A stretch of DNA of 64,000 nucleotides from Chamaelirium japonicum. Its lineage: Eukaryota > Streptophyta > Magnoliopsida > Liliales > Melanthiaceae. The notes beneath the pieces are model-generated. The model had not been told where the DNA came from, searched no databases, and was given only the letters and a program-made list of their open reading frames with translations. This document shows, piece after piece, positions 28,187 to 42,087 of this stretch (its first letter is position 1; each line of letters begins with the position of its first letter). Position numbers and translations under genes: made by a program. The stretch covers positions 620,001 through 684,000 of the forward strand of contig CANTAL010000137.1 of NCBI GenBank assembly GCA_947650365.1. The letters are read 5' to 3'.

Positions 28187-29826
28187 GGACGAATGAATTT
28201 GAATGGATCGTACGAATGAATTAGAATGAATTAGAATGGATCGTACGAATGAATTAGAATGGATCGTACGAATGGATTAGAATGGATCGTACGAATGAAA
28301 TAGAATGGATCGTGTGAAAGAATTAGAATGGATTGTATGAATGAATTAGAATGGATCGTACGAATGGATTAGAATGGATACGTTAGTGCATATGAATTAG
28401 AATGGATCGTGCGAATGAATTAGAATATATCGTACGAATGAACTAGAATAGATACATTCGTGCGAATGAATTAGAATGGATCGTACGAATGAATTAGAAT
28501 GGATCGTACGAATGAATTAGAATGGATCTTACGAATGAATTAGAATGGATCGTATGAATGGTTTAGAATGGATACATTCGTGCGAATGAATTAGAATGGA
28601 TCGGACGAATGAATTAGAATGGATCGTACGAATGAATTAGAATGGATCAAATGAATGAATTAGAATGGTTACATTCATGCGAATGAATTAGAATGGATCG
28701 TACGAATGGATTAGAATGGATCGTACGAATGGATTAGAATGGATACATTCGTGCGAATGAATTAGAATGGATCATACGAATGAGTAAGAATGGATCGTAC
28801 GAATAAAATATAATGGATTGTACGAATGAATTAGAATGGATCGTTTGAATGAATTTGAATGGATCGTACGAATGAATTAGAATGGATCGTACGAATGAAT
28901 TAGAATGGATACATTCGTGCGAATGAATTAGAATGGATACATTCGTGCGAAAGAATTAGAATAGATCGTATGAATGAATTAGAATGGATCCTATGAATGA
29001 ATTAGAATGGATCGTGCGAATAAATTAGAATGGATCGTATGAATGAATTAGAATGGATCGTACGAATGAATTAGAATGGATCGTACGAATGAATTAGAAT
29101 GGATCATACGAATGAGTAAGAATGGATCGTACGAATGAAATAGAATGGATTGTACGAATGAATTAGAATGGATCATACGAATGAATTAGAATGGATCGTG
29201 TGAAAGAATTAGAATGGATTGTATGAATGAATTAGAATGGATCACATGAATGAATTAGAATGGATCGTGCGAATGAATTAGAATGGATCGTACGAATGAA
29301 TTAGAATGGATCGTACGAATGAATTAGAATGGATCATACGAATGATTAGAATGGATCATACGAATGAGTAAGAATGGATCGTACGAATGAAATAGAATGG
29401 ATTATACGAATGAATTAGAATGGATACATTCGTGCGAATGAATTAGAATGGATCGTACGAATGAATTAGAATGGATCGTACGAAGGAATTAGAATGGATC
29501 ATACGAATGAATTAGAATGCATCGTACGAAAGAATTAGAATAGATCATACGAATAAATTAGAATGGATCGTGGGAATGAATTAGAATGGATCATACGAAT
29601 GAATTAGAATGGATCCACCGAATGAGTTAGAATGGATCATACGAATGAATTAGAATAGATTGTACGAATGAATTAGAATGGATTGTGCGAATGAATTAGA
29701 ATGGATCGTATGAATGAACAAGAATGGATCGTACGAATGAATTAGAATGGATCGTGCGAATGAATTAGCATGAATCGTACGAATGTATTAGAATGGATCG
29801 TACGAATGAATTAGAATGAATCGTAC
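28187..29826 (-). repeat. Reverse block, 28.2 kb
   Basis: About 70 reverse units. From 28465 on it is the first copy of the 14-kb-spaced duplication. Compared with 42465-44142 it lacks about 268 bp after about 29540. It ends GAATCGTACGATCC. Confidence 0.92.
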
Positions 29827-30366
29827 GATCCATTCTAATTCATTCGTATGATCCATTCTAATTCATTCGCACGAATATATCCATTCTAATTCATTCATAC
29901 AATCTATTCTAATTCATTCATACAATCCATTCTAATTCTTTCACATGATCCATTCTAATTCATTTGTACGATCCATTCTAATTCATTCGTACGATCCATT
30001 GTAATTCATTCGTATGATCCATTCTAATTCATTCCTACGATCTATTCTAATTCATTCGCTCGAATATATCCATTCTAATTCATTCGTTCGATCCATTCTA
30101 ATTCATTCGCACGATCCATTCTAATTCATTCGTATGATCCATTCTAATCCATTCGTACGATCCATTCTAATTCATTCGTACGATCCATTCTAATTCATTC
30201 GTACGATCCATTCTAATTCATTCGCACGAATGTATCCATTCTAGTTCATTCGTACGATCCATTCTAATTCTTTCGTACGATCCATTCTAATTCATTCGCA
30301 CGATCCATTCTAATTCATTCATATGATCCATTCTAATTCATTCATACGATCCATTCTAATTCATTT
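29827..30366 (+). repeat. Forward block, 29.8 kb
   Basis: About 23 forward units, copied at 44143-44664. It ends ATTCATTTTAGAATGG; the copy ends ATTCATTCTAGAATGG, a 12-bp palindrome. Confidence 0.91.
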
Positions 30367-30621
30367 TAGAATGGATAAATTCATGCGAATGAATTAGAAT
30401 GGATCGTACGAATGAATTAGAATGGATCTTACGAATGAATTAGAATGGATCATACGAATGAATTAGAATGGATCGTACGAATGAATTAGAATGGATCAAA
30501 TGAAGGAATTAGAATGGATCGTACGAATGAATTGGAATGGATCGTACGAATGAATTAGAATGGATCGTACGAATGAACTAGAATGGATACATTCGTGCGA
30601 ATGAATTAGAATGGATCGTAC
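30367..30621 (-). repeat. Reverse block, 30.4 kb
   Basis: About 11 reverse units, copied at 44665-44986 where the block is longer. It ends GATCGTACGATTC. Confidence 0.9.
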
Positions 30622-31476
30622 GATTCATTCTAATTCATTCGTATGATCCATTCTAATACATTCGTACGATTCATGCTAATTCATTCGCACGATCCATTCT
30701 AATTCATTCGTATGATCCATTCTTATTCATTCATACGATCCATTCTAATTCATTCGCACAATCCATTCTAATTCATTCGTACAATACATTCTAATTCATT
30801 CGTATAATCCATTCTAACTCATTCGGTGGATCCATTCTAATTCATTCGTACGATCCATTCTAATTCATTCCCACGATCCATTCTAATTTATTCGTACGAT
30901 CCATTCTAATTCATTCGTACGATATATTCTAATTCATTCGCACGAATGTAACCATTCTAATTCATTCATACGATTCATTCTAATTCATTCGTATGAGCTA
31001 TTCTAGTTCATTCGTACGATCCATTCTAATTCATTCATACAGTGCATTGTAATTATTTCATACAATCCATTTAGATTCATTCGCACAAATGTATCCATTC
31101 AAATTCATTCGTATGATCCTGTCTAATTCATTCGTACGATCCATTCTAATTCATTCGCACGAATATATCCATTCTAATTCTTTCGTACGATGCATTCTAA
31201 TTCATTCGTACGATCTATTCTAATTCATTCATTTGATCCATTCTAATTCATTCGTAAGATCCATTCTAATTCATTCGTCCGATCCATTCTAATTCATTCG
31301 CACGAATGTATCCATTCTAATTCATTCGTACGATCCATTCTAATTCATTCGTAAGATCCATTCTAATTCATTCGTACGATCCATTCTAATTCAGTCGCAC
31401 GAATGTATACATTCTAGTTCATTCGTACGATCCATTCTAATTCATTCGTACGATCCATTCTAATTCATTCGTACGA
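30622..31476 (+). repeat. Forward block, 30.6 kb
   Basis: About 36 forward units with the unusual unit CATTCGGTGGATCC at about 30821, matched at 45186. It ends at the centre of the 42-bp palindrome at 31456-31497. Confidence 0.91.
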
Positions 31477-31497
31477 TCGTACGAATGAATTAGAATG
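31456..31497. repeat. 42-bp perfect palindrome at a flip
   Basis: Arms 31456-31476 and 31477-31497 meet in CGATCG with no spacer. Left arm reads out of a forward unit, right arm out of a reverse unit. Confidence 0.95.
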
Positions 31498-32827
31498 AAT
31501 TAGAATGGATCGTACGAATAAATTAGAATGGATCTTACGAATGAATTAGAATGGATCGTACGAATGAATTAGAATGGATACATTCGTGCGAATGAATTAG
31601 AATGGATCGGACGAATGAATTAGAATGGATCGTACGAATGAATTAGAATGGATCATATGAATTCATTAGAATGGTTAAATTCATGCGAATGAATTAGAAT
31701 GGATCATACGAATGGATTAGAATGGATCGTACGAATGGATTAGAATGGATACATTCGAGCGAATGAATTAGAATGGATCGTAGAATGAATTAGAATGGAT
31801 CGTACGAATGGATTAGAATGGATCCTACGAATGGATTAGAATGGATACCTTTGTGCATATGAATTAGAATGGATCGTATGAATGAATTAGAATGGATCGT
31901 AGAATGGATCGTACGAATGAATTAGAATGAATTAGAATGGATCGTACGAATGAATTAGAATGGATCGTGCAAATGAATTAGAATGAATGAATTAGAATGG
32001 ATCGTACAAATGAATTAGAATGAATGAATTAGAATGGATCGTGCAAATGAATTAGAATGAATGAATTAGAATGAATGAATTAGAATGGATCGTGCAAATG
32101 AATTAGAATGAATGAATTAGAATGGATCGTGCAAATGAATTAGAATGAATGAATTAGAATGGATCGTACGAATGAATGAATTAGAATGGATCGTGCAAAT
32201 GAATTAGAATGGATACATTCGTACGAATGAATTAGAATGGATCGTACGAATAAATTAGAATGGATCGTACGAATGAATTAGAATGGATCGTACGAATGAA
32301 TTAGAATGGATCATACGAATAAGTAAGAATGGATCGTACGAATGAAATAGAATGGATTGTACGAATGAATTAGAATGGATCGTACGAATGAATTAGAATG
32401 GATCGTGTGAAAGAATTAGAATGGATTGTATGAATGAATTAGAATGGATCATATGAATGAATTAGAATGGATCGTGCGAATGAATTCGAATGGATCGTAC
32501 GAATGAATTAGAATGGATCGTACGAATGATTTTGAATGGATACATTCGTGCGAATGAATTAGAATGGATACATTCGTCCGAAAGAGTTAGAATAGATCGT
32601 ATGAATGAATTAGAATGGATCCTATGAATGAATTAGATTGGATCAAGCGAATGAATTAGAATGGATCGTGCGAATGAATTAGAATGGATCGTGCTAATGA
32701 ATTAGAATTGATCGAACGAATGAATTAGCATGGATCGTGCTAATGAATTAGAATGGAATGTACGAATGAATTAGAATGGATCGTGTGAAAGAATTAGAAT
32801 GGATTGTATGAATGAATTAGAATAAAT
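31477..32827 (-). repeat. Reverse block with 37-bp sub-array
   Basis: Reverse units with GGATACCTTTGTGCATATG at 31843 and a local 37-bp higher-order array at 31962-32187. The GTGCTAATG / GATCGAACG module lies at 32692-32745. It ends AATTCGTACGATCC. Confidence 0.92.
31962..32210 (-). repeat. Local 37-bp higher-order array
   Basis: GGATCGTGC (or GTAC) starts recur at 31962, 31999, 32036, 32087, 32124, 32161 and 32188. Spacings are 37, 37, 51, 37, 37 and 27 bp. Each 37-mer is a 23-bp unit plus 14 bp (GAATGAATTAGAAT), a partial duplication of the unit. The 51-bp step carries one more 14-bp piece. The matching place in the second 14-kb copy (about 46320-46410) lacks this expansion, so it arose after that duplication. 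Confidence 0.92.
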
Positions 32828-33254
32828 TCGTACGATCCATTCGAATTCATTCGCACGATCCATTCTAATTAATTCATACGATCCATTCTAATTCATTCAT
32901 ACAATCCATTCTAATTCTTTCACACGATCCATTCTAATTCATTCGTAGGATCCATTCTAATTCATTCGTACAATCTATTCTATTTCATTCGTACGATCCA
33001 TTCTTACTCATTCGTATGATCCATTCTAATTCATTCGGACGAATGTATCCATTCTAATTTATTCGTACGATCCATTCTAATTCATTCGTACGATCAATTC
33101 TAATTCATTCGTACGATCCATTCTTACTCATTCGTAGGATCCATTCTAATTCATTCGTACGATCCATTCTAATTCATTCGTACGATCCATTCTAATTCAT
33201 TCGCACAATCTATTCTAATTCATTCATACGATCCATTCTAATTCATTCGTCCGA
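32828..33254 (+). repeat. Forward block, 32.8 kb
   Basis: About 18 forward units with the CTATTTC-CTTACTC cassette and a CGGACGAATG 28-mer. Copied at 47034-47460 and in part at 49472. It ends GTCCGATCGTACG, a one-mismatch palindrome. Confidence 0.91.
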
Positions 33255-35955
33255 TCGTACGAATGAATTAGAATGGATCGTACGGAATGAATTAGAATGG
33301 ATTGTATGAATGAATTAGAATAGATATATTCGTGCGAATGAATTAGAATGGATCATACGAATGAGTAAGAATGGATCGTACGAATGAAATAGAATGGATT
33401 GTACGAATGAATTAGAATAGATCGTACAAATGAATTAGAATGGATCGTACGAATGAATTTGAATGGATCATACGAATGAGTAAGAATGGATCGTACAAAT
33501 GAAATAGAATGGATTGTACGAATGAATTAGAATGGATCGTACGAATGAATTAGAATGGATCGTGTGAAAGAATTAGAATGCATTGTATGAATGAATTAGA
33601 ATGGATCGTATGAATGAATTAGAATGGATCGTGCGAATGAATTCGAATGGATCGCAAGATCCATTCGAATAGAATGGATCGTATGAATGAATTAGAATGG
33701 ATCGGGCGAATGAATTAGAATGGATTGTAGGAATGAATTAGAATGGATCGTATGAATGAATTAGAATGGATCGTATGAATGAATTAGAATGGATCGTGCG
33801 AATGAATTAGAATGGATCGTACGAATGAATTAGAATGGATCGTACGAATGAATTAGAATGGATCATACGAATGAATTAGAATGGATCATACGAATGAGTA
33901 AGAATGGATCGTACGAATGAAATAGAATGGATTGTACGAATGAATTAGAATGGATAAATTCGTGCGAATGAATTAGAATGGATCGTACGAATGAATTAGA
34001 ATGGATCGTACGAATGAATTAGAATGGATCTTACGAATGAATTAGAATGGATCGTACGAATGAATTAGAATGGATCGTACGAATGAATTAGAATGGATAC
34101 ATTCGTGCGAATGAATTCGAATGGATCGGACGAATGAATTATAATGGATCGTACGAATGAATTAGAATGGATCGTACGAATGAATTAGAATGGATCGTAC
34201 GAATAAATTAGAATGGATACATTCGTCCGAATGAATTAGAATGGATCATACGAATGAGTAAGAATGGATCGTACGAATGAAATAGAATAGATTGTACGAA
34301 TGAATTAGAATGGATTCGTACGAATGAATTAGAATGGATACATTCGTGCGAATGAATTAGAATGGATCGTACCAATGAGTAAGAATGGATCGTACGAATG
34401 AAATAGAATGGATTGTGCGAATGGATTAGAATGGATCGTACGAATGAATTAGAATGGATCGTACGAATGAATTAGAATGGATCCTATGAATGAATTAGAA
34501 TGGATCGTGCGAATGAATTAGAATGGATCGTACAAATGAATTAGAATGGATCGTGCTAATGAATTAGAATTGATCGAACGAATGAATTAGAATGGATACA
34601 TTCGTGCGAATGAATTAGAATGGATCAGACGAATGATATAGAATGGATCGTACGAATGAGTAAGAATGGATCGTACGAATGAATTAGAATGGATCGTATG
34701 AATGAATTAGAATAGATCGTACGAATGAATTAGAATGGATCGTGCTAATGAATTAGAATGGAATAAAATAGATTGTACGAATGAATTAGAATGGATTCGT
34801 ACGAATGAATTAGAATGGATACATTTGTGCGAATGAATTAGAATGGATCGTAAGAATGAATTAGAATGGATCATGTGAAAGAATTAGAATGGATTGTATG
34901 AATGAATTAGAATAGATCGTATGAATGAATTAGAATGTATCGTATGAGTGAATTAGAATGGATACGAAGGAATTAGAATGGATCGTACGAAGGAATTAGA
35001 ATGGATCATACGAATGAAAGAGAATGGATCGTACGAAGGAATTAGAATGGATCGTACGAAGGAATTTGAATGGATCGTACGAAGGAATTTGAATGGATCG
35101 TACGAATGAATTAGAATGGATATATTCGTGCAAATGAATTAGAATGGATCGTATGAATGAATTAGAATGGATGGTATGAGTGAATTAGAACGGATCGTAC
35201 GAATGAAATAGAATGAATTAGAATGAATTAGAATTGATCGTACGAATGAAATAGAATGGATTGTAGGAATGATTTAGAATGGATCGTACGAATGAATTAG
35301 AATGGATCGTACGAATGATTTAGAATGGATACATTCGTGCGAATGAATTAGAATGGATCATACGAATAAGTAAGAATGGATCGTACGAATGAAATAGAAT
35401 GGATTGTACGAATGAATTAGAATGGATTCGTACGAATGAATTAGAATGGATACATTCGTGCGAATGAATTAGAATGGATCATACCAATGAGTAAGAATGG
35501 ATCGTACGAATGAAATAGAATGGATTGTGCGAATGAATTAGAATGGATCGTACGAATGAATTAGAATGGATCGTACGAATGAATTAGAATGGATCATACG
35601 AATTAATTAGAATGGATCATACGAATGAATTAGAATGCATCGTACGAATGAATTAGAATGGATCGTACGAATGAAATAGAATGGATCGTACGAATGAATT
35701 AGAATGGATCATACGAATTAATTAGAATGGATCATACGAATGAATTAGAATGGATTGTACGAATGAATTAGAATGGATCGTACGAATAAATTAGAATGGA
35801 TCGTACGAATGAATTAGAATGGATACATTTGTGCGAATGAATTAGAATGGATCGTACGAATGGATTAGAATGGATCGTACGAATGGATTAGAATGGATAC
35901 ATTCGTGCGAATGAATTAGAATGGATTGTATGAATGAATTAGAATGGATCGTATG
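33255..35955 (-). repeat. Reverse block, 33.3 kb (long)
   Basis: About 2.7 kb of reverse units interrupted by one hairpin mini-inversion at 33645-33666. Up to about 34690 it is the first copy of the 14-kb duplication. A run of CGTACGAAGGAATT units at 34963-35100 suggests local homogenisation. It ends GATCGTATGATCC. Confidence 0.92.
33645..33666. repeat. Hairpin mini-inversion (loop GCAA)
   Basis: Arms GAATGGATC and GATCCATTC around GCAA, inside a reverse block. It is the complement-strand form of the ATGC element, with one loop change. Its partner in duplication B is 47851-47872 (loop GCAT). Confidence 0.95.
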
Positions 35956-37572
35956 ATCCATTCGAATTCATTCGCACGATCCATTCTAATTCATTCGTAC
36001 GATCCATTCTAATTCATTCATACGATCCATTCTAATTCATTCGTACGATCCATTCTAATTCATTCGTATATTCCATTCTAATTCATTCGTACGATCTATT
36101 CTATTTTATTCGTACGATCCATTCTTACTCATTCGTATGATCCATTCTAATTCATTCGGACGAATGTATCCATTCTAATTTATTCGTACGATCTATTCTA
36201 ATTCATTCGTACGATCCATTCTAATTCATTCGTACGATCCATTCTTACTCATTCATATGATCCATTCTAATTCATTCATATGATCCATTCTAATTCATTC
36301 GTACAATCCATTCTAATTCATTCGTATGATCCATTCTTATTTATTCGCACGATCCAGTCTAATGGATTCGTAGAATCCTTTCTAATCCATTCGTACGATC
36401 CATTCTAATTCATTCGTACGATCCATTCTAATTCATTCGCTCGAATGTATCCATTCTAATCCATTCGTACGATCCATTCTAATTCATTAGCATGATCCAT
36501 TCTAATTCTTTCACACGATCCATTCTAATTCATTCGTACGATCCATTCTAATTCATTCGCACAATCCATTCTATTTCATTCGTATGATCCATTCTTACTC
36601 ACTCGTATGATCCATTCTAATTCATTCGCACAAATGTATCCATTAGAATGGATCGTACGTACGATCCATTCTAATTCATTCGTATGATCCATTCTAATTC
36701 ATTTACACGAATGTATCCATTCTAGTTCATTCGTATGATCCATTCTAATTCATTCGTACGATCCATTCTAATTCATTCGCACGATCCATTCTAATTCATT
36801 CGTACGATCCATTCTAATTCATTCGCACGAATGTATCCATTCTAATTCATTCGTACATATGATCCATTCTAATTCATTCGCACGAATGTATCCATTCTAA
36901 TTCATTTGTATAATCCATTCTATTTCATTCGTACGATCCATTCTTACTCATTCGTATGATCCATTCTAATTCATTCGCACGAATGTATCCATTCTAATTC
37001 ATTCGTACGATCCATTCTAATTCATTCGCACGATCCATTCTAATTCATTCATACGATCCATTCTAATTCATTCATACAATCCATTCTAATTCTTTCACAC
37101 GATCCATTCTAATTCATTCGTAGGATCCATTCTAATTCATTCGTACAATCTATTTTATTTCATTCGTACGATCCATTCTTACTCATTCGTATGATCCATT
37201 CTAATTTATTCGTACGAATGTATCCATTCTAATTTATTCGTACAATCCATTCTAATTCATTCGTACGATCCATTCTAATTCATTCGTACGATCCATTCTA
37301 ATTCATTCGTCCGATCCATTCTAATTCATTCGCACGAATGTATCCATTCTAATTCATTCGTACGGTCCATTCTAATTCATTCGCACAATCCATTCTATTT
37401 CATTCGTACGATCCATTCTTACTCATTCGTATGATCCATTCTAATTCATTCGGACGAATGTATCCATTCTAATTTATTCGTACGATCCATTCTAATTCAT
37501 TCGTACAATCCATTCTAATTCATTCATACAATCCATTCTAATTCTTTCATACAATCCATTCTAATTCTTTCG
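35956..37572 (+). repeat. Forward block, 36.0 kb
   Basis: About 68 forward units. A short reverse piece at 36642-36658 forms half of a 34-bp perfect palindrome. The CTATTTC-CTTACTC cassette occurs at least four times. It ends CTTTCGTGCGAATG as at 23683. Confidence 0.91.
36642..36675. repeat. 34-bp perfect palindrome
   Basis: Arms 36642-36658 and 36659-36675 meet in GTACGTAC. A 17-bp reverse piece is wedged inside a forward block after ATGTATCC. Confidence 0.95.
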
Positions 37573-38310
37573 TGCGAATGAATTAGAATGGATACCTTTG
37601 TGCATATGAATTAGAATGGATCGTACGAATGAATTAGAATGGATCATATTAATGAATTAGAATGGATAGTACGAATGAATTAGAATGGATAAATTCGTAC
37701 GAATGAATTAGAATGGATCGTGCGAATCAATTAGACTGGATCGTACGAATGAATAAGAATAGATCAAACGAATGAATTAGAATGGATCGTACGAATTAAT
37801 TAGAATGGATACATTCGTGCGAATGAATTAGAATGGATTGTATGAATGAATTAGAATGGATCGTACGAATGAATTAGAATGGATCATACGAATTAATTAG
37901 AATGGATCATACGAATGAATTAGAATGGATCGTACGAATGAATTAGAATGGATCGTACGAATGAATTAGAATGGATCGTGCGAATGAATTAGAATGGATC
38001 GTACGAATGAATTTGAATGGATATATTTGTGCGAATGAATTAGAATGGATCGTACGAATGAATTAGAATGGATCGTATGAATGAATTAGAATGGATCTTA
38101 CGAATGAATTAGAATGGATCGTGCGAATGAATTGGAATGGATCATACGAATGAATTAGATTGGATCGTGTGAAAGAATTAGAATGGATCGTACGAATGAA
38201 TTAGTATGGATCGTGCGAATGAATTAGAATGGATCGTACGAATGAATTAGAATAGATTTTGTGAATGAATTAGAACTGATCGTACGAATGAATTAGAATG
38301 GATCGTACGA
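37385..38310. repeat. Segmental duplication C, copy 2
   Basis: Partner of 23450-24450; all listed markers fall in the same order. The stretch between C and B (24.5-28.4 kb against 38.3-42.4 kb) does not match, so any larger duplication has since been rearranged. Confidence 0.82.
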
Positions 38311-39947
38311 ATGAATTAGAATGGATACATTCGTGCGAATGAATTAGAATGGATCGTACGAATGAATTAGAATGGATCGTACGATTGAATTAGTATGGAT
38401 CGTACGAATGAATTTGAATGGATCGTACGAATGAATTAGAATGGATATATTCGTGCGAATGAATTAGAATGGATCGGACGAATGAATTAGAATGGATCGT
38501 ACGAATGAATTAGAATGTTTCGTATGAATGAATTAGAATGGATTGTACGAATAAATTAGAATGGATACATTCGTCCGAATGAATTAGAATGGATCATACG
38601 AATGAGTAAAAATGGATCGTACGAATGAAATAGAATAGATTGTACGAATGAATTAGAATGGATCCTACGAATGAATTAGAATGGATCGTGTGAAAGAATT
38701 AGAATGGATTGTACGAATGAATTAGAATGGATCGTACGAATGAATTAGAATGGATATATTTGTGCAAATGAATTATAATTGATCGTACGAATGAATTAGA
38801 ATGGATCGTGCGAATGAATTAGAATGGATCGTACGAATGAATTAGAATTGATACATTCGTGCGAATGAATTAGAATGGATCGTACAAATGAATTAAAATG
38901 GATCTTACGAATGAATTAGAATGGATCGTACGAATGAATTAGAATGGATCGGACGAATTAATTAGAATGGATACATTCGTGCGAATGAATTAGAATGGAT
39001 CGGACAAATGAATTAGAATGGATCGTACGAATGAATTAGAATGGATCGTACGAATGAATTAGAATGGATCGTACGAATAAATTAGAATGGATACATCCGT
39101 CCGAATGAATTAGAATGGATCATACGAATAAGTAAGAACGGATCGTACGAATGAAATAGAATGGATCGTACGAATGAACTGGAATGGATACATTCGTGCG
39201 AATGAATTAGAATGGATCGGACGAATGAATTAGAATGGATCGTACAAATGAATCAGAATGGATCGTACGAATGAATTAGAATGGATCGTATGAATGAATT
39301 AGAATGGATACATTCGTGCGAATGAATTAGAATTGATCGTACGAATGAATTAGATAGGATCGTGCGAATGAATTAGAATGGATCGTACGAATAAATTAGA
39401 ATGGATCGTACGAATGAACTAGAATGGATACATTTGTGCGAATAAATTAGAATGGATCGTACGAATCTATTAGAATGGATCGTACGAATGAATTAGAATG
39501 GATCTTACGAATGAATTAAAATGGATCGTATGAATGAATTAGAATGGATCGTACGAATGAATTAGAATGGATACATTCGTGCAAATGAATTAGAATGGAT
39601 CAGACGAATGAATTAGAATGGATCGTACGAATAAATTAGAATGGATCAAATGAATGAATTAGAATGGTTACATTCATGCGAATGAATTAGAATTGATCGT
39701 ACGAATGGATTAGAATGGATCGTACGAATGGATTAGAATGGATACATTCGAGCGAATGAATTAGAATGGATCGTACGAATGAATTTGAATGGATCGTACG
39801 AATGGATTAGAATGGATCCTACGAATGAATTAGAATGGATACCTTTGTGCATATGGATTAGAATGGATCATACGAATGAATTACAATGGATCATATTAAT
39901 GAATTAGAATGGATCGTACGAATGAATTAGAATGGATACATTCGTGC
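37573..39947 (-). repeat. Reverse block, 37.6 kb (long)
   Basis: About 100 reverse units. The first 700 bp copy 23684-24450. Markers are GGATACCTTTGTGCATATG near 37590, a variant of it at 39837, and TTTGTGAATG near 38258. It ends ATTCGTGCATGATCC. Confidence 0.92.
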
Positions 39948-40153
39948 ATGATCCATTCTAAGTCATTCGCACGAATGTATCCATTCTAATTCATTCGTAC
40001 GATCCATTCTAATTCATTAATATAATCCATTCTAATTCATTCGTACGATCCATTCTAATTCATTCGTACAATCTATTCTATTTCATTCGTACGATCTATT
40101 CTTACTCATTCGTACGATCCATTCTAATTCATTCACACGAATGTATCCATTCG
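39948..40153 (+). repeat. Forward block, 39.9 kb
   Basis: Nine forward units including a 28-mer. It ends TCCATTCGTACGAATGAATT, the same junction as at 50501. Confidence 0.9.
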
Positions 40154-41662
40154 TACGAATGAATTAGAATAGATTGTACGAATGAATTAGAATGGATCGT
40201 ACGAATGAATTAGAATAGATCGGACGAAGGAATTAGAATGGATCGTACGAATGAATTAGAATGGATCGTACAAATGAATTAGAATAGATCGTACGAATGA
40301 ATTAGAATGGAACGTGCGAATGAATTAGAATGGATATATTCGTGCAAATGAATTAGAATGGATCGTATGAATGTATTAGAATGGATCGTATGAGTGAATT
40401 AGAATGGATCGTACGAATGAATTAGAATGGATTGTATGAATGAATTAGAATGGATCGTACGAATGAATTAGAATGGATCGTGTGAAAGAATTAGAATGGA
40501 TTGTACGAATGAATTAGAATGAATCCTATGAATGAATTAGAATGGATCGTGCGAATGAATTAGAATGGATCGTACGAATGAATTAGAATGGATAGAATGA
40601 ATGAATTAGAATGGGTACATTCATGCGAATAAATTAGAATGGATCATACGAATGGATTAGAATGGATTATACGAATGGATTAGAATGGATACATTCGAGT
40701 GAATGAATTAGAATGGATCGTACGAATGAATTAGAATGGATCGTACGAATGGATTAGAATGGATCCTATGAATGGATTAGAATGGATACCTTTGTGCATA
40801 TGAATTAGAATGGATCGTACGAATGAATTAGAATGGATCATATTAATGAATTAGAATGGATCGTACGAATGAATTAGAATGGATCGTGTGAAAGAATTAG
40901 AATGCATTGTATGAATGAATTAGAATGGATCGTATGAATGAATTAGAATGGATCGTGCGAATGAATAAGAATGGATCGCATGATCCATTCAAATAGAATG
41001 GATCGTATGAATGAATTAGAATGGATCGGGCGAATGAATTAGAATGGATCGGGCGAATGAATTAGAATGGATCTTATGAATGAATTAGAATGGATCGTGC
41101 GAATGAATTAGAATGGATCGTACGAATGAATTAGAATGGATCGTACGAATGAATTAGAATGGATCTTACGAATGAATTAGAATAGATCATACGAATGAGT
41201 AAGAATGGATCGTACGAATGAAATAGAATGGATTGTACGAATGAATTATAATCGATACATTCGTGCGAATGAATTAGACTGGATCGTACGAATGAATTAG
41301 AATGGATCGTACGAATGAATTAGAATGCATCGTACGAAAAAATTAGAATGGATATATTCGTGCGAATGAATTAGAATGGATCGTATGAATGAATTAGACT
41401 GGATCGTACGAACGAATTTGAATGGATACATCTATGTGAATGAATCTAAATGGATTGTATGAATGAATTACAATGGATCGTACGAATGAATTAGATTGGA
41501 TCGTACGAATGAATTAGAATGGATCAAATGAATGAATTAGAATGGTTACATTCATGCGAATGAATTAGAATGGATCGTACGAATGGATTATAATGGATCG
41601 TATGAGTGAATTAGAATGGATACGAAGGAATTAGAATGGATCGTACGAAGGAATTAGAATGC
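40154..41662 (-). repeat. Reverse block, 40.2 kb
   Basis: About 64 reverse units with GGATACCTTTGTGCATATG at 40784 and a hairpin mini-inversion at 40969-40990. It ends GAATGCATTCGTATG. Confidence 0.91.
40969..40990. repeat. Hairpin mini-inversion (loop GCAT)
   Basis: Same arms, loop GCAT, in a reverse block; the exact complement of the element at 5292. Confidence 0.95.
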
Positions 41663-42087
41663 ATTCGTATGATCCATTCTAATTCATTCGGACGAATGTA
41701 TCCATTCTAATTTATTCGTACGATCCATTCTAATTCATTCGTACGATCCATTCTAATTCATTCGTACGATCCATTCTTACTCATTCATATGATCCATTCT
41801 AATTCATTCGTATGATCCATTCTAATTCATTCACACGAATATATCCATTCCATTCGTACGATCCATTCATACGATCCATTCTAATTCATTCATACAATCC
41901 ATTCTAATTCTTTCACACGATCCATTCTATTTCATTCGTACGATCCATTCTAATTCATTCATACGATCCATTCTAATTCATTCGTACGATCCATTCTAAT
42001 TCATTCTAATTCATTCGTACGATCCATTCTACGATCCATTCTAATTCATTCGTATATTCCATTCTAATTCATTAGCACGATCCATGC
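41663..42087 (+). repeat. Forward block, 41.7 kb
   Basis: About 18 forward units. The last 270 bp, with ATATCCATTCCATTCG, CCATTCTACGATCC and TTAGCACGATCCATGC, copy 4081-4300 and 11267-11520. It ends GCTAATGAATTAG. Confidence 0.91.

Larger units (their letters stand above)
28465..34690. repeat. Segmental duplication B, copy 1
   Basis: Same series of blocks and junctions as 42470-48870. Marker offsets: 14005 at 28561 and 28644; 14051 at 29351 and 29519; 14319 at 29571 and 29611; 14365 at 30821; 14178 at 34571. The jump to 14319 is a 268-bp indel; the fall to 14178 reflects mainly the 37-bp array present only in this copy. Confidence 0.9.

Noticed and set aside
31456-31497. Palindromes as intrinsic transcription terminators or operators
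   Set aside because: They are two satellite units facing each other, with no T-run after the stem and no gene nearby.
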